This document shows, piece after piece, positions 40,301-50,939 of a DNA stretch of 64,000 bases (its first letter is position 1; every line of letters starts with the position of its first letter). The notes beneath the pieces were generated by a model, which ran no database searches, was not told where the DNA came from, and saw only the letters and a program-made list of their open reading frames with translations. The position numbers were made by a program, and so were the translations under genes. This DNA is from Scedosporium boydii. Taxonomy: Eukaryota > Ascomycota > Sordariomycetes > Microascales > Microascaceae. The stretch is taken from assembly GCA_002221725.1 (NCBI GenBank), contig NJFT01000028.1, positions 186,001-250,000 on the forward strand, read 5' to 3'.

Positions 40301-40600
40301 AGTGACGTCATATCTATGTTTGGCACCCAGCTGATGGCTAATGACCAGTTCGGAACCACTCTCCGTTGTTCCTTCCATTCCTCCACACAGGTTGTTCCGT
40401 GCATACCCACCACACCTTCCTTGTTTCCCGCAGGCGATGGAACCTTTGGGGAATCGTATAAACGGGGAAAAAAGGAAAGAAGAAGAGAAACATTCAGGGA
40501 TAAGGATATAAACTATACCGCTGGCTGGAAAGCAGTGACCAGATGCGTTTCTGGGAACCGAACCACCTTTCAACAACCCCATGCCGGCAAATGAGTCCGC
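37329..40600. other. histidine-kinase 5' region and gene-poor DNA, part 1
   Basis: From 37.33 to about 38.0 kb lies the probable promoter and leader of the kinase, with several short upstream open frames on the minus strand. Beyond that I find no confident gene. Two minus-strand stretches near 38978-39370 read like exons (see findings) but do not join into a recognisable protein. A CCAATCA occurs near 39762. Confidence 0.5.
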
Positions 40601-41670
40601 TCCTCAACAATTCCGAATCTGTCCACGGCGGGCTTGCTCACCTGACTCCTCAAGAAGCCTCCTCCGTAGGGGTACTAAACTAACCAAGGGCCTCAACCCA
40701 GTTTCGAACTAGACAACTCATCACCACCAGATGGAAAAAAATAACGAGATCGTGCAGGCCTTGTGAACGTGACCGTACTTCGGGCTTCAAAAGCGCCTCC
40801 CCTGCACGTTGTTTCGAGCGGCATTTGCAAGAGCCTGACCCCCACGCCTTCAACCTCGAGTGATAATCAACAAGGGGTTTAATGGCCGAAGCCTTATAAA
40901 TCCCCACGCTCTGGACGCCACGAATAGAAATCATAGAAATTTCTCCCTCAAGTCTTCCGGGGTGCAATTGGGAAGCTGGTTTCTTCGGTTACGTCTTAAT
41001 CTGTCGAGGATGACGAACAGACGACAACACGTCGGTGTAAGGATGTGCAAGGATGATAATGCCTTGGTCGTATTGCTCTCTGCGTGCATGCATTTAGATG
41101 TCTACACCGTCGAGACTTGTTTTCGCCGTAGAACATCGCTCTAGCGAATAAGTCGTAACCCTGCGTAACCGGGATTCGTCGGGGCTTGTTTCACTGTTCC
41201 AAGGGAAAGGGCCGTCTCGTCCATCCTTCCCGTCAAACCGGGCTCGGGATCAACATATTTCCCACCCCGACCTCGAAGCGGTGTGATATCACCAGTAGCC
41301 GCCCGGTTCATAGTCTGAACCAATTCCCGTTCCCGTCACCCCCATGCATATATAGTATGAGGGGGGGAAAAGCAAAGAACACAACGAAGAAGATGGAAGA
41401 AGTGGGACCAGTTGTCGACCCGTTTCTTGGGGCTTTCTAGTGGCGAAGACCTCCTGAAAGGTTATCTCCACGGGCTCCCATGCGGCTGTTAACTCGCCGC
41501 CATCGCGAAACGACAAGTTAAACCTTGAGGACTAGGGGCGCGTGTGGCTCGTTAGGTCGAAGAGGGCGCATATCTCGCACACGGAGAGAGTGGCCTAGAT
41601 GCCTTCAGCCACCCTTCTAGCGAGGGGAAAGTCTCTTATGAAGCTTTTCCTGTTTCCTTGTTTCCGGGGC

Positions 41671-41677
41671 TATAAAA
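41671..41677 (+). promoter_or_regulatory. TATA box (TATAAAA)
   Basis: TATAAAA in a C/T-rich setting, 127 bp before an ATG in good context (AAAAGATGAC at 41804). The spacing suits a TATA-driven fungal gene with a leader of about 100 nt. Confidence 0.45.
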
Positions 41678-41803
41678 ACTCTACAAACTCGAGACGTGTT
41701 TCATAGGAGGCGAGACACACTCTCTTGCTGCCTTTATCGTTTACGATCACCGTGATCACATTTTCCTCCTAACTGGCTCCTCCTGCACTGAAAAATTGAA
41801 AAG

Positions 41804-42055
41804 ATGACTGCCCACTCCTGTGATGGACTGCATTGTACATGCTATACGTCATGGTGCCGGTTTGGAATCTCTAAAAGTATTCATATTGCTTTCGGAATAT
41901 TTCTAGGTCAAGTGGACATCCGGAGAGCCTCTTCTTTTAGAGCGTTTTCCCTTTGCGCCTCTCTAGACTATTACCAATGGAAAGAAAATGCCAAGGATAC
42001 TGTCAAATGTGCCAGCCAGCACACGGGATTCAAGTGCTGTGGAGTGGATGTATAG
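41804..42055 (+). CDS. possible small cysteine-rich protein, unrecognised
   Basis: Open frame of 83 codons behind a TATA box, with a favourable ATG context. It contains nine Cys, including CDGLHCTCY near the start and GFKCCGV at the end. There is no signal peptide or membrane segment as read. A phase-compatible intron is possible (GTACAT donor just after codon 10, TTTCTAG acceptor near 41907) and would shorten it to about 59 aa. I do not recognise the family. It could be a real stress-type or lineage-specific gene, or chance. Expression data would decide. Confidence 0.25.
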   Translation: MTAHSCDGLHCTCYTSWCRFGISKSIHIAFGIFLGQVDIRRASSFRAFSLCASLDYYQWKENAKDTVKCASQHTGFKCCGVDV

Positions 42056-43792
42056 GATCTCGTGGTTTGTCGGTGGCTAAAATGGGAAGCTCTTCAGATC
42101 GGGAGCAGTCCAGCATTTCGATGGTAAGAGATCCCTGGCTTGATGGAGCGGATACTGGTGCTCTGCCTCTTTATCCACTTTTAGCAGCCCGAATCTAGTC
42201 CCGGAAATCCCGAGGTTGTATTGGGCCCAAAGAGGTTTTCACGAAGAAGCTTGATTCCTCGACAACTTCCCTTCCCGCTAGACTCTCCACCACTGCTGCA
42301 ACGGAACTACAGCACACGGGCAAGGCCGAGTTATGACACACGCGTCAATCTCTGGATATTGCCCCATTTTGTTCTAGATCTACGCATTTTGGAAAGGAAA
42401 GGCTTCCTCAACTACTCTTTATTTGAGTCTATCGGCCCAAGCTACAGTGTAGTGCTTATATGGTAAGGCAACTTACCCCTTATGAGCCCTTGTGGGCAAT
42501 ACTACAGTTTTATTTTTGAGTAGACTTACATGGCCCAGCCGTGTAGATGTTACGGCAGATACAATAAATAGTGGCAGTATTGTTGTGACTAGAAGTATCA
42601 TCGTCAGTTCCGGCGGCGTGCTGTCAGTAGTCACTGCCAATCTCATATAACAATAGTCAGTAGCCATAGTTAGAAGGGATGATGAGCATTCTCTATATAA
42701 ATGCTCCAGCGGGAACTGTAATCCCTTAAGTACTGCCCTAGCCAGCTGTGATGATAAGTACGTCCGCGACGGTGAGTTCTGCCGGTGGTGAGTTGCGACG
42801 GCTGAAGAACTAACCCCTCGTAACAGCAATATAGCCTTACCGAATCTGTCCCGGTTGGAAAAGAGAGATTTCCGATATTGTCCTAGGTATAAATAGCAAG
42901 TCAAGCAGACTATTGTGGAAGAATCTTGACGAGAGCGAGAGAGATAAGAATTCCTGGGGAAAAAAAGGGGGGGGGGACACAGCAGGAATTTAGCCCACTC
43001 TTACCTTCTCCCAGTCCGTTCGAAGCTCAGGGCACAGCTCAATCTGTAGCTATAACCCTCAGAAGCAGTTGCCTGAGCTCGAAGGGCTAAACATGAGCGG
43101 GCTTTCGCTATTTTGTCCTTCTATATTGAGGCGAGGGCGTCTTCTATCTTGGTTTCAAGCTCGCCAGGGCTTTCGACCAGAATAGCTCCCGACGCATTCC
43201 TCCGCTTTCACTCATCCAAACCTCCTGTCCCCCGCCCGTTTTCGAGAGGAAGCTTAGAGCATCCCTCCGCCAGCTCCAAGGGTGAATCCTGGGTCTTGCT
43301 TGCAAGACAAGTTGCGGAACAAGTTCACGATGTTCACTTATAGCTAATTGTACGAACTAATTTGGATATATCCTAGGGACGGACGTCGAAAAACTACTTG
43401 CTGAGCTCCAGCGGGAATTCCGGTTAGAGGCGGGTAGCTACCGAAAAGGCCTAAGTCTTCGGCTCCATCGTTAAGAGGTTGAGATTTGTAAATATCTATT
43501 CATTCATGCTGAAAGTCGGATACTTATCGTATATTTCGGGAACGCCTCCTTATAACTATTAAACCAAGTCTCATCCTTATAATCCCTGTGCCTTTTTCCT
43601 ATTAATATTCTCAAGAAACTCCCAAATTAACACAGAGTAAACCCAACTTTTACTCCCTGCATGCTCTCATCACCGCAACATGAGAGTCAGATATGCGTTT
43701 CCAGTCTCGCCGCTGATATGTGTCCAACAGACAGCACCGCTAATAAACCACAACCCTCTCTGCCGGCTCTCCATAAGCCAACATTCTCAAGC

Positions 43793-44610
43793 TCAGTAGC
43801 GGCGGCGCTGTCCAAGCAACTTCCACAAGTGAACCCTAGGAATGACTCCCAACAAAATAACGACTGACAGCCCAAACACCCACCAGAACTTAATCCCGAT
43901 ATCCTCCCCAACGAACGGGACACCAGTAGCACTTGAAACCGTCACCAGAAGCAGCACGAGTGAGAGATACCCGCTCCACCGATGATACTTCCAGATAGAC
44001 CTCGCACGCTCCTCGGAGCCATAAAGCGAAGGCGTCGCCCACATGGTGAAACCCACAGCGTACTGCAGGAGAAGCAACACGGCGGTCACGGCGCCTATGT
44101 AGGCGTGGGCGGAGTGGAAGTGGGGTAGCTTGTTGACGTGCTTGTTGTATTCGATGACGGTGATGCCGGTGATGAGGGAGAGGAAGGAGATGAGATGGAG
44201 AGCGGCGTGGATACGCGCGCCTGTGCGTTTCTGGTCGGGAGTATGGGTTGGCTGTAGGATGAGGATGGCTTGGATTACGGTAACCAATAGCAGAGATTGG
44301 GCGAGTGGATGGCCGGAGAAAGCGATCCAGGGGCGACGGAGTATGAAGGCCCAGATTACGGTGAAGAGGACGACGGCACCGAGTTGTGCAAGGAATGCCG
44401 TTCCTAGCCCATGCTTTAGCTTCCGGGCATCAACAATTGAGAACGAAGAGTGGTCATACCGATGTAGAGGTTAGCAAAGATGGGGGAATCGTCGCGTTGC
44501 AATGCTCCGGCAGCTCTGTGCCCTCCAAGTAAAGGCTCCATTTCCGGTATTTGCGAGCTTGGCTCTTGGGGTGGGTTTTGGGTTGCTTCTGTGCCGTTTG
44601 GGGTCGCCAT
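43793..44610 (-). CDS. Cytochrome b561-domain membrane protein
   Basis: Two exons, complement(43793..44403, 44460..44610), 253 aa; the intron is 56 bp. A polar N-terminus of about 50 residues precedes six hydrophobic segments (starting FLAQLGAVVLFTVIWAFIL, then LLLVTVIQAILIL, IHAALHLISFLSLITG, IGAVTAVLLLLQYAVGF, LSLVLLLVTVSSATG, FWWVFGLSVVILLGV). Candidate haem-ligand His residues are in SGHPLAQS, IHAALH, FHSAHAY and KYHRWSG, the pattern of the b561/ferric-reductase-like core. In the family the two haems move electrons across a membrane; donor and acceptor here are unknown. It is transcribed away from the allantoicase gene. The short open frame on the opposite strand at its 3' end is a shadow. 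Confidence 0.87.
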
Positions 44611-46028
44611 TGTTGTGATGGGAGCTTCACAAGTTCTTATTATAAAGAAAACAACAGTTGTTATGACACGTGGACTAGAGTCGATTACTGCCGAGCTCGA
44701 TATCTTGGGGGCTTCGAAATTAGTTCACGGACTTGAGACGAAAGGCGTTGAGCGGACAGTCGAGAAACGAGCTGCGGGGAGCTTACTCAGTCCACAACAA
44801 ATCTAACGCGGACCGGCGTATTCTCAAGCTTGGGTGATGTTGCCCAGGTCCTCAATCAAGAGAGCTTCGTTTTGATCCCTAATTACTTTCACCGACAATC
44901 ACGATTGGATATTGTCTTGCTAGGAGGGAAATGAACACCGGAGAAGTAGCATGATAGATCGAGGTGGAAAGTGGAGGAAATGGAGTTGGCGGAGATGTCA
45001 GTTGTTCTCGGCATCTTGAGAGTTCCCGGACGAAGCTACACTAAAGCTGCATATGCTTCAAGCAAATCCGGATCAGATTGACGCAATTCGGTGGGATGGT
45101 GGGGTAATAGAAGGGGAAGGTGCCCCAAAACGGCGGCCGGGGGCTGGCGCTGACAATTCCCGCCATTTTAGTGGTCCACCCGGGTTCAGAGAGCGAGGAC
45201 ATTGGTTTATCAGAACACCAATGATCAAATTGATTTGATTTCAAATGTTGTGCCTCAGGACAGGGAGCAAGTCATCAACGGTCTTGGATATGCTGAATCA
45301 GCCAGTGTTACCGTTCTGGCTACATACGCATTGGCAAGAGTACACAATTGCACAATCTAGATATTATCAACTTGTTGAGTTTGTTTGTGTCCGTTCATTA
45401 CATCAATGTCAGGTCAGGAGCTGTTGTTGAGGTAGACTGACACAATTCATCAATTGCCCATGAGGGAAACACTAATCGCGCAAAGGTCACATCCAGGGGG
45501 CGGTTCTTTGCTTTGTTCAAATAGATTCAGTAACCTTTAAAACCCCAAGCAGAGGCGTCTCTCCGGACATGCAGCCTTGCTACTGACTCGGGAACTTAGA
45601 TAAACAGCAGTTAGGAAGTCACAAGAGATGGAGACTATCTCTAGCCTCCCACTGTGCTGTGACTATTATGCGATTTTCTCAAGCTTCATTACTTCACTTT
45701 TCTGACACGGGCACCTTGGGTTCTCTCTTTGCAAGCCATGCATGTTGCACCTGTATTTCTCTTAACACACACGGTGATTTTAAGTATCTTAAGTACGACC
45801 AGCAGCACCCGTGGAGCAAGCGGTGTGCGCGTGCATTGCATTTGAGACTCGAGAGAACAATGAAGGTCTAGACCGTTGCCGGTCATGGCTATCGGCTACA
45901 GCTCCGGTTGGTGCCGGCTGTCCCATTAGCTAATAGACGCCTACAAATCAAAATCGCCGATGTCCTATCGCAAAGCCGCTGACGGTTCCAATCGGACTAG
46001 CACCGGCCGAGCTCTCAAGCGCAAATCG

Positions 46029-46034
46029 TTATCA
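46029..46034 (-). promoter_or_regulatory. GATA-factor site (TGATAA)
   Basis: HGATAR match on the minus strand, 254 bp upstream of the allantoicase ATG. A second site (CGATAA, minus strand) lies at 46083-46088. AreA/NIT2-type GATA factors activate nitrogen-catabolic genes through paired sites of this kind. Confidence 0.45.
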
Positions 46035-46064
46035 TCAAACTTCTTTCGGCCACTAAGGGTACCG

Positions 46065-46078
46065 TCGGGATCGGCCGA
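46065..46078. promoter_or_regulatory. UaY-type purine-activator site TCGG-N6-CCGA
   Basis: TCGG-GATCGG-CCGA is a perfect match to the site described for the Aspergillus purine-utilisation activator UaY (a Zn2Cys6 protein). It lies 210 bp upstream of the allantoicase start and is flanked by two GATA sites. This is the expected position for uric-acid induction plus nitrogen control. Confidence 0.65.
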
Positions 46079-46082
46079 TGGT

Positions 46083-46088
46083 TTATCG
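46083..46088 (-). promoter_or_regulatory. GATA-factor site (CGATAA)
   Basis: HGATAR match five bases downstream of the UaY-type site and 200 bp upstream of the allantoicase ATG. Confidence 0.4.
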
Positions 46089-46287
46089 GCGTTGGCCATG
46101 GCTATGGTCAAAGCGAGTCCCCACTAGACACATATATTCGCGATGCGTGTACATCGGTGCCCATCTTTGCCTCACGTTTCTCTTACTTCCCAGGTATCTC
46201 TCTCTCTCATATACTAGTGCCACGTCCAATCCGTCCTCGTCCCCTTCAATATAGCCATCTCACACCCAGTTGTGAATCTAAGCCAAT

Positions 46288-47460
46288 ATGTCCGTACTTG
46301 ATGACATTTCTTACCCTCTGGACAATGTCGATGCCACCCGGATCGCCCCAGAGGATATCGACAAGACGTTCCGCTCCCACTGTATTGGTTAGTAGTCACG
46401 CGACACCTTTGCGAAGAGCCCCGAACTCCACACCGGCAGCCGAATTCACTAATACATGACCCTTATCCTACGATTAGACATGATATCAACTGCAATCGGT
46501 GGAAAAGTCCTCGCCTATTCCGATCAGTGGTTCGCCGAAGCTAACAATCTCCTAACCCCTACGCCGCCAATCAGGCAGCCCGGCAAGATGGTCTACACCG
46601 GAGCCTGGTACGACGGGTGGGAAACCAGGCGGCACAACCCCGAGGAATTCGACTGGGTCATTATCCGGCTCGGTGTTGCCTCCGGAACCGTAGAGGGTGT
46701 CGAGGTAGATACGACTTTCTTCTCCGGCAACCACGCCCCCGCCATTTCGGTCGAGGGCTATTTCAGCCAGGATGATGAGGAAGTCATCTCCTGGAAGGGC
46801 AGCAAGGGAAAGTGGGAAACCATTCTCGGGCTTCAAACATGCGGGCCCTCGGAAAGGTTCGCCTGGAAGCTGAACAAGCCTACAGGGAAGCAGTACACGC
46901 ACGTGAGGCTGAACATGTATCCGGACGGCGGTATTGCTAGGTTTCGTCTCTACGGCCACGCCATCCCCGTGTTTCCCGAGGATGAAAACGCCATTATCGA
47001 TCTTGCGGCGGCTCAGAACGGAGCCGTGGCCATCTCATGCAGTGATCAGCATTTCAGCAAGAAGGACAACTTGCTGCTACCCGGGCGAGGGAAGGATATG
47101 GGGGATGGATGGGAAACGGCGCGGTCAAGGACAAAGGGTCATACGGATTGGGTTATCGTGAGGCTTGGAGCGCCGGGATTCGTACAAAAGGTGGTTGTCG
47201 ACACGGCGCACTTTAGGGGGAACTACCCCCAGGCAGTCAGGATTGAGGCCATTAGCTGGGTGGGCGAATCGGAACCGGGACCGGAGGAGGCATGGAAGAC
47301 GATTCTTGAGGATTCAAAGTGCGGTCCTGATAAGGAGCATGAATTCGAGTGCAAACAGGGCGATGCCACGGGGGCTGCCACGCATGTAAAGCTTATCATT
47401 ATCCCCGACGGTGGGGTGAAGAGACTGAGAGTGTTGGGCAGGAGAGAGATTAAGCCGTAA
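46288..47460 (+). CDS. DAL2: Allantoicase
   Basis: Two exons, join(46288..46387, 46478..47460), 360 aa, with a 90-bp intron. It consists of two tandem allantoicase repeats (about 35-185 and 200-355). Each contains the matching pair DGWETRR...DWVIIRLG and DGWETAR...DWVIVRLG, followed by GVEVDTTFFSGN and KVVVDTAHFRGN. Each repeat ends in a related Y/IPDGGI/V stretch. It hydrolyses allantoate to ureidoglycolate and urea in purine breakdown, allowing uric acid or allantoin to serve as nitrogen source. The start is chosen because exon 1 (MSVLDDISYPLD) joins cleanly to DMISTAIGGKVLAYSDQWF. A UaY-type site and two GATA sites lie about 200-260 bp upstream, which fits purine induction and nitrogen repression. 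Confidence 0.95.
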
Positions 47461-48176
47461 TAGTATCGAGACCTGTATAAGCTAGCCATCTATTATATAG
47501 CGGTTCTCATCGTGTCGAGCGAGAATGATGAGACGAAATACCTCCATATGAGATGTCGTGAGGTATGGGCCCTTTTTGTTGAATCGGAAAGGATCAACTT
47601 GATTCTCGAGTGTCCGTCAATTATCAATCTTGATACGAAGTATTACTGTGTGAGAGTGCGGGGTGAATGTGGCTAAGTCGCACCTTCAATGTGCTAGTTT
47701 AGGCCCTCTACCTTCCACTGTTTGGAGGAGAGTCCCGCCAAATTTGGGAGTTTCAGTTGCATTCTGTGGGGACGGATCTGTTTGGGGCCGACTCAAGCCA
47801 CAAACCCCTTGTGGCTAATAAAATGGTCAATTAAATCAATCGATCGATTCGGCTTCCGATCAATTAATCGCTCTGTTCGCGGTCCCTAGAACGTACGTAA
47901 TATTATAGAAGACTTCCCACGACACCTCGACACTACCACACTACGACACTCCCGACCTGACGACAACCCCACGCGACCACACCCAACAACTAGCGACGAA
48001 CATCCCATCCGAACAACAGCCATATCGTCGCCGACATAGCGCAAAGACACTGGCGAGGCGACACAGCTAACCGTGTATATTTATTTGCCAAGTTGGCACC
48101 TCGCAACCACCTACCACAAAGCCTAATGATTTAGGGGGGGAACAGCCCAGCGAATCCCCCTGCCCCTCATTCCACT
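47461..48176. other. region between allantoicase and ankyrin-DIL gene
   Basis: 716 bp holding the allantoicase 3' end and the promoter of the next gene. Around 47.8-47.9 kb are A/T-rich ATCAATTAAT-like stretches and a repeated ATCGATCGATT-like sequence. No ORF. Confidence 0.55.
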
Positions 48177-50939
48177 ATGGATCTGGGTGCTGCTTCCGAC
48201 GGCGGCGATGGCGGAGGGAAGAAGAACATAACCCTCCCCGATGACTTGCCCAAATCGCTAGACGACCGGAGGGTGGTGTCTACAATACTACTGCCCGAGA
48301 CGGAAATGTACGATGGATGGAAAGGTGCGTCGCGACTCGAACCGGAGAGACAATCCAGATCGAGATGAGGCCCCCCACTTCTCAGCGTTGGACTTCTCGG
48401 CACTGGGAGGATCTCGGACTAGGAGAGGCAGTGATCTAGGAAATGGCGAAAGGGGGTGGAGAGCTGACATAAATCATGGAATTTAGGACAGTCACAATTC
48501 CTCACTTCGCCCATGTTGGCGAAACCACTAGACTTTGGGGACCTTTCGCTCAACGATAGGACCTACCCCGATGACGAGTTACGCAGCCCTATGAGCAACG
48601 AGGCGAGGTTAATGGAGATGCTCGCTGCGCAAGCTGCCCATTCTGCCGACCCCGGCTATGGAGACGAAGATACCCTTGCGGCCGATGAGAAGATCCCCGA
48701 AGAGAGGAAGCGAGAAATGCTTCAAAAATCCTTGAATATGGCAGCCAGCAACGGAGACATCGACCGAATCCAGAAAATCCTTAACGGGAAGGCGAGAGCT
48801 TTTGTAAACGTAAATGCACCCGACGAAGATGGAACACCGGCTCTAATTTATGCCAGCTGTTTTGTAAGTCACAAGCCCCCCCACCCTTACCCCCTTTTTT
48901 AATGCCCTTCGCCTGATAAGCGCATTGCGGCCTAACTAATCTCCTTCCTTGGCAGGGTCACGAGAGCGTCGTTCAAGCGTTAGTAGATGCCGGCGCCGAC
49001 GTCGACAAGCAAGATCGGAATCAGTGGACGGCACTGATGTGGGCCATGACGAATCGCCACAAAGGCATAGCGAAGCTTCTTCTCGATCACGGAGCATCTG
49101 CAGAGCAGAAAACATCGACCGGACGGACAGCCTTCGACTTTGTGCCTCCCGATAGCGATATGTCGTACTATCTCCATGATAGCGGCTACGGCCTCGGAAC
49201 GGCGGGCGTGACGGACGACTTCTATCGGCCGGGGTTCTCTCAAGATCGATTCGAAGAGGAAATGGCAGCACAAGAGATGCGGACACGGTTAATGATGGAT
49301 AGTGCTCGTGATCTGGAGGTGGATCTCGGGAATGTTGGAATAGACGACCAGCCTGAGGTAAGGTGTCACACTTCGTCCGCCGCCAACCCTTTATGAGGTG
49401 TCTAACTAAAAACATTTAAAACAGCCTATCGACGAGTTCGAAGAGGATCAACAAGAGTTCGATTGGACACGATGCAACCACGACCAGATGTTTGTTTTCC
49501 AGGAGTCCGAGCTAGACGCCATCTTGGATATCGTTATTACGAAAATGACTCCTCAGCGGTCACCATCACAAAAGCCGGTACCCGCCAACATGATCTTTCT
49601 TTCTGCGAGATATGCACACTATCACGCAAGCCCAGAGCTTTTAGCAAGTTTGCTCATCACGGCCATGGACAAGATTAACGACGTAGTGGAAAGATATCAA
49701 TGGGACATGACGATACTCGCTTTTTGGATGTCGAACGCCACGCTCCTACTACACTACCTGAAAAAAGATGTAGGCCTCGTCGAAGCCACGGTGGAGTTCC
49801 AGGCCCAACTCGCGGAGCTGATCAATGAGATCTTCATCCTCATTGTCCGCGATGCCGAGAGGCGCATGGACAAGGTCCTCGACGCCGCAATGCTTGACCA
49901 CGAGACCATCCCCGGGTTCGAGGATATCACGTTCCAAAACGAATGGAAGATCTTCAAGCGCAAGACGCAAGTGAAAGAGGAGCCGATAGAAAAGCGGTTC
50001 CGACCGCCCTCGCCCAAACAGCGAGCGAAGCCGGCGCCGCGCAACGTCACCTCCCTCCTCTCGTCCACGCTCTTCGTCCTCGACCTCTACGACATCCACT
50101 CGGTCATCACGGCCCAGATCATCTCGCAGCTCGTGTACTGGCTAGGCGCCGAACTATTCAACCGCATTATGTCGAACAGAAAGTACCTGGCGCGGACGAA
50201 AGCCATGCAAATCCGCATGAACATCTCCATCCTGGAGGACTGGGCGCGCGTCAACAATAGACAGCCCGAGCATTACGAGGGCGGCGACATCAAGGCCTCG
50301 GGCGAGACCACGATGGAGGCGTCGAGGAGGCACCTCGAGCCGGTGATTCAGCTCTTGCAGTGGCTTCAGTGTTTCTCGTCGCTCGGCGCCGATGACCTCG
50401 AGGCGCTCGTGGGGACATTGCAGCAGCTTAGGCGGCTGACGCCGCAGCAGCTTCTTCACGCGGCGAAGCACTACAGGCCTGAGGTGGGTGAGAAGGGCCT
50501 CCCTAAGAGCGCGATACAGTACCTCGAGGCTATACAGAAGGAGCAAGCGTTACAGCGCGAGAAGAGGAGAAGTCGGAGCGCTCCGGCGACGCCGACCAAG
50601 CCTTCAAACGGGCAACAACAACTAGAACTACAACAACAAGCAGGCGAAACAACACAAGATAATAACGACAACAACTACCCAGCAGGAGGCGACGAAGATA
50701 GCGACGACGAACCGCAGGAGCACCTACTCCTCGACCCGGCGCTCATGCTGCCGTTCACGCTGCCGTCGGTGACGGATATGCTCGTGAGCTACGGGGCTGG
50801 GTTCGGGGGGATGAACCGCGAGAGGGAGAGGAAGTACATTCCTACGGTGCCCCCCGAGTTTCTTGCCAAGTTGGAGGTGAGCGGGGCGCGGAATGGGCCG
50901 ATGTTTGAGGAGAAGGATTGGGAGAATGAAGAGCTGTAG
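48177..50939 (+). CDS. Ankyrin-repeat and dilute (DIL) domain protein
   Basis: Four exons, join(48177..48324, 48487..48863, 48956..49357, 49425..50939), 813 aa. Ankyrin repeats cover about 128-240 (SLNMAASNGDIDRIQKIL, DGTPALIYASCF joined to GHESVVQALVDAGADVDKQD, then WTALMWAMTNRHKGIAKLLL). After an acidic linker comes a helical region (from about 325) leading to the DIL domain (about 516-640), with LYDIHSVITAQIISQLVYWL, FNRIMSNRKYLARTKAMQIR and LLQWLQCFSSL. The C-terminus is Gln/Asn-rich and acidic. DIL is the cargo-binding domain of class V myosins, but there is no motor here. Fungal proteins of this architecture exist; a role as cargo or vesicle adaptor in the cytoplasm is inferred. Confidence 0.88.

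Larger units (their letters stand above)
40601..43792. other. gene-poor DNA, part 2, with possible gene relics
   Basis: No confident gene. It holds a TATA box and small Cys-rich ORF (41671-42055, listed separately), a minus-strand membrane-protein-like stretch (42530-42667), a G run at 42968-42976, and a + strand stretch (about 43383-43473) that reads like the tail of a helical protein. These could be decayed genes or exons of unrecognised genes. Confidence 0.45.
44611..46287. other. divergent region between cytochrome b561 gene and allantoicase
   Basis: 1.7 kb with no supportable gene. The right half is the allantoicase promoter with a UaY-type site and GATA sites (listed separately). The left side belongs to the b561 gene. 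Confidence 0.55.

Noticed and set aside
43661..43867. 68-codon + frame at the 3' end of the cytochrome b561 gene
   Set aside because: Overlaps the supported b561 exon in antisense; Ser/Pro/Gln-rich with no features.
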